64,000 bases of DNA, from contig JAQQTI010000001.1 in NCBI GenBank assembly GCA_028561875.1, positions 310,001-374,000 on the forward strand, written 5' to 3'. The notes under the pieces were generated by a model. That model saw only the letters and a program-made list of their open reading frames with translations, did no database searches and was not told the origin of the DNA. A program made the position numbers and the translations under genes. Below are positions 60,108 through 64,000 of the stretch, piece by piece; within the stretch, counting starts at the first letter, position 1; the number at the start of each line of letters is the position of its first letter. This DNA is from Methanomassiliicoccaceae archaeon COG_1. GTDB taxonomy: Archaea > Thermoplasmatota > Thermoplasmata > Methanomassiliicoccales > Methanomethylophilaceae.

Positions 60108-61556
60108 ATGGCGGGACCGGGGCATGAGTGCGGAGTAGTCGGCATCGGTGCCGAACATGACGTAGTCGCCGCATTGCACAAGTCCCTGATGATCATCCAG
60201 CACAGGGGTCAGGAAAGCGCCGGCATATCCGTTTTCAGCGACGGCGAGATACATACCATCAAAGACGCCGGGCTGGTCCAGAACGCTCTTTCGAAGGAGA
60301 AGCTCGCCAGCCTCCACGGCAATGTGGGCATCGGGCACGTCCGCTACTCCACGGTCGGCGGCAAGAGCATGCGCAACGCGCAACCCCTCATGTTGCTCAC
60401 CGGCGCGGGTATGATCGCCGTTGCTCACAACGGCGATCTCACGAACTACGAGAAGCTCAAGCAGAAGTGCCTAGAATCCGGGGCGCTCTTCCAGACGTCG
60501 TCGGACTCCGAACTGATCATCAACATAATGTCCCGCTACCTCAGGCAGAATAACGACCCCGTCCTCGCCCTACGCGCCACGATGAGCGAAATCGACGGCG
60601 CCTATTCCCTCGCCGTCCTCGTAGACGGCAGGCTTTTCGGCGTGCGCGATCCCCTCGGGATCCACCCGCTCGTCCTCGGGAGGATCAGCGACGGCCACAT
60701 CATCGTCTCCGAGACCGCGGCCATCGACGCCCTCGGCGGCGAGTTCGTCCGCGACGTCATGCCTGGGGAGATCGTCGAGATCACTCCGGACAAACTTAGA
60801 TCCTACCCGTCCAAGTTCACCATGCCCTGTGCCCACTGCATGTTCGAGTGGGTGTACTTCGCCCGCCCGGACTCCGCCATAGACGGCCGCACGGTCTACG
60901 ACGTCAGAAGGAGGATTGGCGAGATTCTCGCCCGCGAGTGCCCCGCCGACGTCGACCTCGTGATGCCAATCCCCGATTCTGGAAGGGCACACGCCATCGG
61001 CTTCTCCAACGGCTCGGGCATCCCCTACCAAGAGGGTTTCATGAAGAACCGTTTCGCCGAAAGGACGTTCATCCTTCCCGACCAGAAGGAAAGGGAGCAC
61101 GCCGTGTCGACGAAGATGAACCCCATCAGAAGCACTGTCGCCGGGAAGAGAATCCTCATCGTCGACGATTCCATCGTCAGGGGGACCACCCTCAAGCAGC
61201 TCATCGCCATGCTCCGGAAGGCTGGCGCGAAGGAGGTGCATGTGAGGAGTGGCAGCCCGCCGATCATCGCGCCGTGCTACTACGGCGTGGACATGAAGAC
61301 GAGGGATCAGTTCATCGCTACCGGGCATACCTTTGAGGACATCGCGAGGATAATCGGTGCGGACAGCGTGGGGTACATCAGTCTCGGGGGGCTCGTGGAG
61401 GCCATAGGCTTCCCGGCGAAGGACCTGTGTCTGGGCTGCGTAACCGGGGAGTACCCGACTAGGATTGAGGGCGAGAGAGAGCGTTTCCAGACCACTCTCT
61501 CCGACGAACCGTCCGAACGAACGCGGGATACTGGCCCCTGTCCCAGACTGTCGTAA
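60108..61556 (+). CDS. purF: Amidophosphoribosyltransferase
   Basis: 482 residues; first committed step of purine synthesis. The N-terminal glutamine-hydrolysis domain begins MAGPGHECGVVGI, so Cys8 would become the N-terminal nucleophile after cleavage; IGHVRYSTVGGKS and HNGDLTNYEKL follow. The PRPP motif is ILIVDDSIVRGTTLKQLI, and cysteines in PCAHCMFEWVYFARPDS and DLCLGCVTGEYP match the 4Fe-4S ligands of some PurFs. ATG 60108 is the natural start although the frame is open far upstream. Confidence 0.94.
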   Translation: MAGPGHECGVVGIGAEHDVVAALHKSLMIIQHRGQESAGISVFSDGEIHTIKDAGLVQNALSKEKLASLHGNVGIGHVRYSTVGGKSMRNAQPLMLLTGAGMIAVAHNGDLTNYEKLKQKCLESGALFQTSSDSELIINIMSRYLRQNNDPVLALRATMSEIDGAYSLAVLVDGRLFGVRDPLGIHPLVLGRISDGHIIVSETAAIDALGGEFVRDVMPGEIVEITPDKLRSYPSKFTMPCAHCMFEWVYFARPDSAIDGRTVYDVRRRIGEILARECPADVDLVMPIPDSGRAHAIGFSNGSGIPYQEGFMKNRFAERTFILPDQKEREHAVSTKMNPIRSTVAGKRILIVDDSIVRGTTLKQLIAMLRKAGAKEVHVRSGSPPIIAPCYYGVDMKTRDQFIATGHTFEDIARIIGADSVGYISLGGLVEAIGFPAKDLCLGCVTGEYPTRIEGERERFQTTLSDEPSERTRDTGPCPRLS

Positions 61557-61591
61557 TCTTTAATTACGACTACGGGATGGGGAGCATCACC

Positions 61592-61664
61592 GGGCAGATA
61601 GATCAGTTGGAAGATCGCTACATTGGCATTGTAGAGGTCGCGAGTTCGAATCTCGCTCTGTCCA
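61592..61664 (+). tRNA. tRNA-Ala (anticodon GGC)
   Basis: 73 bases. Acceptor GGGCAGA/TCTGTCC includes the G3-U70 wobble pair that defines alanine identity. Anticodon stem CTACA/TGTAG with loop TTGGCAT (anticodon GGC); T arm GCGAG-TTCGAAT-CTCGC. CCA is not encoded. CTTTAATTAC (61558-61567) is a plausible TATA element. No intron. Confidence 0.93.
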
Positions 61665-61971
61665 CTCCCTTTTTCAGTCAGCAGCTCAAAAGATAGGGTT
61701 TTTCATTGTCCACCTGTTGAACAAACGAGCACTGTCACTTGTCAGGGTGCGGCGTTCTGTCGTAGGGGCGGGCTCCTCGCCCTTCTCCGGGAACTCCGTC
61801 GCATTCCCGCCGTTCGCAGTCCCTCAATGATTGAAATACTGTTTTTGTAAAACAATGACGGTGTAAAGGACGTGTGGCAGACTCGCGCGCTGTCCGCGTC
61901 GGACTGCTCCTATGTCATCACAATATCCGTAATACTGCTTTTAGTAGACCGAGGACAGTCACAACCGAGTT
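61665..61971. other. Gene-free interval after tRNA-Ala
   Basis: About 300 bases without a credible gene. It holds a GC-rich hairpin near 61764-61785 (GGGCG...CGCCC) followed by no T-run. Confidence 0.35.
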
Positions 61972-62277
61972 ATGGGTGCAGACATGGGGGACGATTTGAA
62001 CCCAGTGCGCGAGAGGCACTCCGCGCGGATACTGCTGTGGATAAAGAACAGCCGGGGTCTACAAGACGGAAGTGATGAGGACGGGCCCCGGAGGGAAGGG
62101 GATGAGAGTCATCCGGATGAAACAGCTCATAGCGGCGGGGGCCATCGAGACGGAGGATAAAGAGAGGTACGATGCGGATCTCACTGCGGCTGCCGAGAAG
62201 GGGCGAAGGTCGCGAAGCAGTTCGAAAAAATTGAGAAGATTCTCAATCAATCAAACCTTACTCATGCAGTAATTTGA
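61972..62277 (+). pseudogene. Small winged-helix regulator, frame broken twice
   Basis: Three frames join into one sensible small protein: NPVRERHSARILLWIKNSRG, then VYKTEVMRTGPGGKGMRVIR and ETEDKERYDADLTAAAEKG, then AKVAKQFEKIEKILNQSNL, ending at TGA 62275-62277. RILLWIKNSRGVYKTEV is a typical archaeal winged-helix opening. Both breaks fall at GGGG runs (62054-62057 and 62200-62203), each fixed by one extra G, so it is either a decayed gene or a live gene with two sequence errors. Confidence 0.55.
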
Positions 62278-62393
62278 TAATAAGGGCCTTGTATGTTCTC
62301 GTTATCGCCGCCGTTGTCGGTGACCACATAGATGCCGATGGCAGCCACGGCGATCACGACCACTGCGGTGACCGCGATGTGTTTCGTGTTCAT
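62262..62393 (-). CDS. Stub exported peptide, possible remnant
   Basis: 43 residues: NTKHIAVTAVVVIAVAAIGI followed by YVVTDNGGDNENIQGPYYQI. The N-terminal anchor and acidic linker closely resemble those of the two exported proteins at 35.0 and 36.1 kb, but nothing follows. It may be a leftover of a binding-protein or surface-protein gene. A TTTAG-N5-CTAAA-like box lies upstream. Confidence 0.4.
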   Translation of the reverse strand: MNTKHIAVTAVVVIAVAAIGIYVVTDNGGDNENIQGPYYQITA

Positions 62394-62445
62394 AGCAACG
62401 GGCCATGGTCGTCTGGTTAATAATATCTCGCATAAACAATAGGTA

Positions 62446-62460
62446 ATTAGTAACACTAAA
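62446..62460. promoter_or_regulatory. DtxR-like box upstream of fmdE-like gene
   Basis: ATTAG-TAACA-CTAAA, the same palindromic pattern as the two boxes at 34946-34960 and 34974-34988. It lies between the divergent starts of the stub peptide and the FmdE-like gene and touches the TTTAACT promoter element (62460-62466). Confidence 0.5.
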
Positions 62461-62486
62461 TTTAACTATGAAATATCCCGTAACGT

Positions 62487-63035
62487 ATGCGCATGAACGA
62501 AACATGGCAGAGGTGCCAGGAGTTCCACGGGCACAGTTGCCCCGGTCTCGCCACCGGCTGCAGGGCAGCCGAGGCGGCCTGTGACCATCTCGGCATAGAA
62601 ATGGAAAAGTCGAAGGATGAAGAGCTGGTATGCATTGCCGAAACGGACGCTTGCGGGGTGGATGCGATCCAATGCCTCCTGTCGTGCACCTTGGGAAAAG
62701 GGAACATGATCCTCCGTCTGACGGGAAAGCACGCGTTCTCCTTTCATGACAGGCGCACGGGCAAAAGCGTCCGCATCGTTTCGAAGCATCATGATGGATC
62801 GCTGAGCCGGGAGGAACTCACGGATTTCATCCTCAACGGGCCTGTGAACGAGGTGTTCGAATTCAAGGAGACCACGGCAGGCATCCCGGAAAAGGCCAGG
62901 ATCTTCCGGAGCGGGATATGCGCATGCTGCCACGAATCGGTCCGCGAGGATTTGCTGAGGATACAGGACGGGAACACCGTGTGCCTGGACTGCTTCAAAC
63001 CCTATCCGGGGAGATGGAACCGCAAAGCTGATTGA
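62487..63035 (+). CDS. FmdE-family protein (formylmethanofuran dehydrogenase subunit E-like)
   Basis: 182 residues. The FmdE signature FHGHSCPGLATGCRAAEAAC is followed by CIAETDACGVDAIQCLLSCT and GKGNMILRLTGKHAFSFHDR; the C-terminus is a zinc-knuckle (CACCHESV, CLDCFKPYP). FmdE co-purifies with formylmethanofuran dehydrogenase, but related proteins occur without it and may act in metal or molybdopterin handling. The metal-type box upstream fits the latter. ATG 62493 is an alternative start. Confidence 0.88.
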   Translation: MRMNETWQRCQEFHGHSCPGLATGCRAAEAACDHLGIEMEKSKDEELVCIAETDACGVDAIQCLLSCTLGKGNMILRLTGKHAFSFHDRRTGKSVRIVSKHHDGSLSREELTDFILNGPVNEVFEFKETTAGIPEKARIFRSGICACCHESVREDLLRIQDGNTVCLDCFKPYPGRWNRKAD

Positions 63036-63085
63036 GCACCCGAAAGGCAACCCCTCTAATGTAACATTCTTCATCCGTATGCTTT

Positions 63086-63808
63086 TCATGCGTCTGGCCT
63101 GTCCGAGTGCACCGGTATGCCTAGGACGAATTGTTTGTAGGCGCTGCCGTATTTCGAGAATGACTCCTTGTAGATCTCGTATTCCGTCATCGTGTCCACA
63201 AGCCATTTCGGTATCGCCCTCGGGATTTTCAGCTCCATCAGGGTCCTCCCTTCTGGCAGCACATCCCCGCCGTGCGACGGGCCGCACAGGTCGAAATCGT
63301 CGAACCTGGCCCTCACGCCATCATCCATGGTCAGGCGGAAGTCGCTCCCGTCCAGTGAGATATACGCCATCCTCTCGTATCTGAGGAACATCGCCGGAGC
63401 GAGGTCGCCGTAGCGTGTCAACATGTAATCGATTTCATTCCTGATCTGGGATCTTTTCCCCGGGTCCTCGCCGTTGCAGAGCCACCCCATGGCCCTGTCG
63501 TAGGGGAGGGTCATACGCCTTTTGTACACTATGCCGTCGTATTTCTTCTTCAGCTCCACGAATACATCGCTTTCGAGGGATGCCGGGCCGTAGCTGCGAA
63601 CGCGTAGCTTTTCTTTGTAGAACGGTTTATCGTTGGAACGCCTAGCCAGGAGGAAGACGGGCGAATCGAAGTAGATGTTCCTGATCTCCGTTCTGCCGTA
63701 TCTGTCGAGGAGCATATGTCCTTCCATGGCCTCAAGTACGGCCTGCCTCTCTTTCGCGGTGAGGAGATACTTTATCTCGACCCTTTCAAAAACCGCCCGA
63801 TACGTCAT
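63086..63808 (-). CDS. VTC-domain protein (putative polyphosphate polymerase)
   Basis: 240 residues. The VTC tunnel-fold motifs are visible: FERVEIKYLLTAKERQAVLE, RNIYFDSPVFLLARR with YKEKLRVRSYG, VFVELKKKYDGIVYKRR, and the late TLMELKIPRAIPKWL. In yeast Vtc4 this domain makes polyphosphate from ATP; prokaryotic stand-alone versions are mostly uncharacterised. Basic residues lining the tunnel (Lys/Arg in these motifs) are present. Confidence 0.85.
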   Translation of the reverse strand: MTYRAVFERVEIKYLLTAKERQAVLEAMEGHMLLDRYGRTEIRNIYFDSPVFLLARRSNDKPFYKEKLRVRSYGPASLESDVFVELKKKYDGIVYKRRMTLPYDRAMGWLCNGEDPGKRSQIRNEIDYMLTRYGDLAPAMFLRYERMAYISLDGSDFRLTMDDGVRARFDDFDLCGPSHGGDVLPEGRTLMELKIPRAIPKWLVDTMTEYEIYKESFSKYGSAYKQFVLGIPVHSDRPDA

Positions 63809-64000
63809 CCCCCGTGCCTCGGAATCCTTGCAATGCGATGCAGTAATAAATCAGAAAATATGTAACTTGACCTATGGTATCGTCGTCATCGGGCATCCTC
63901 CTCGGAACGGCCTTGGCCGCCACCGTGGCACACCCTGCGGAGGAGGGGGCCAAAAGATTCCGCGCAACCGGACGGGGAGGCGCCCCGCCCGCCGTGGCGG
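63809..64000. other. Window end; no assignable gene
   Basis: An open frame from ATG 63874 (MVSSSSGILLGTALAATVAH) runs off the window end on the plus strand and could be the start of an unknown gene; a minus-strand frame is also open. Neither is convincing. Confidence 0.3.

Noticed and set aside
1-64000. CRISPR arrays, insertion sequences or prophage
   Set aside because: No regularly spaced repeats, transposase or integrase motifs, or phage genes were seen in any part of the window.

Overview
This 64-kb window comes from a GC-rich methanogenic archaeon, most likely a member of the Methanomassiliicoccales (class Thermoplasmata). The evidence is an archaeal S10/spc ribosomal cluster, heterodisulfide reductase HdrC-HdrB, an FmdE-like protein, archaeal-type PurP, D-aminoacyl-tRNA deacylase and aRF1, and two housekeeping genes (pheS and an AMMECR1 gene) interrupted by a single in-frame TAG. 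The TAGs fit an organism that decodes amber as pyrrolysine. No pyl genes are in the window, so the assignment is inference.

Layout. 1-13.9 kb: tightly overlapping ribosomal operon from the end of L4 to L15, with eIF1/SUI1, RNase P Rpp29, SecY, a DUF106/YidC-like protein and a single-chain cytidylate kinase-Cbf5 fusion. 14-25.3 kb: membrane and hypothetical genes, then a translation block (TrpRS, PheRS alpha with in-frame TAG, DtdA, UMP kinase, aRF1, ArgRS, GNAT) and a wHTH-TPR regulator. 25.3-30.5 kb: small membrane and surface proteins, PurP, and an MgtE-like transporter divergent from two PhoU/TrkA-C proteins. 30.4-39.7 kb: the most striking region, a nitrogenase-like NifH-NifD fusion and a NifK-like partner with a Fec-type ABC transporter (ATPase, dockerin-bearing binding protein, two permeases) and a duplicated exported protein. 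These diverge from one promoter carrying a 19-bp inverted repeat made of two TTTAG-N5-CTAAA boxes. 39.7-50.3 kb: tRNA-Gln, adenylate kinase, an FAD oxidoreductase, an S2P protease, a PUA/PAPS-reductase/ferredoxin protein, DUF5817, PdaD, PAC2, an M16 peptidase, a hydrogenase maturation protease and a LysR/ModE-like regulator. 50.4-51.8 kb: HdrC-HdrB and a terminator. 51.8-53.9 kb: gene-poor, partly AT-rich segment. 53.9-61.7 kb: S3Ae, intron-containing tRNA-Met, ArsA/Get3, AMMECR1 with in-frame TAG, dihydroorotase, a YkgJ-type protein, L37e, PurF and tRNA-Ala. 61.7-64 kb: a broken wHTH gene, a stub exported peptide, a third TTTAG-N5-CTAAA-like box, FmdE and a VTC-domain protein.

How it fits together. 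The ribosomal, tRNA and synthetase genes are core translation. PurP, PurF, PyrC and PyrH are nucleotide synthesis. HdrCB, FmdE and the hydrogenase protease belong to methanogenic energy metabolism. The nitrogenase-like/Fec cluster looks like a metal-regulated uptake-and-reduction module of unknown substrate. Many promoters place a TATA box about 25 nt from the start codon, suggesting frequent leaderless transcripts. Several ORFs run unusually far into neighbours, and some would be repaired by one extra base in a short homopolymer, so a few gene ends may reflect assembly indels.
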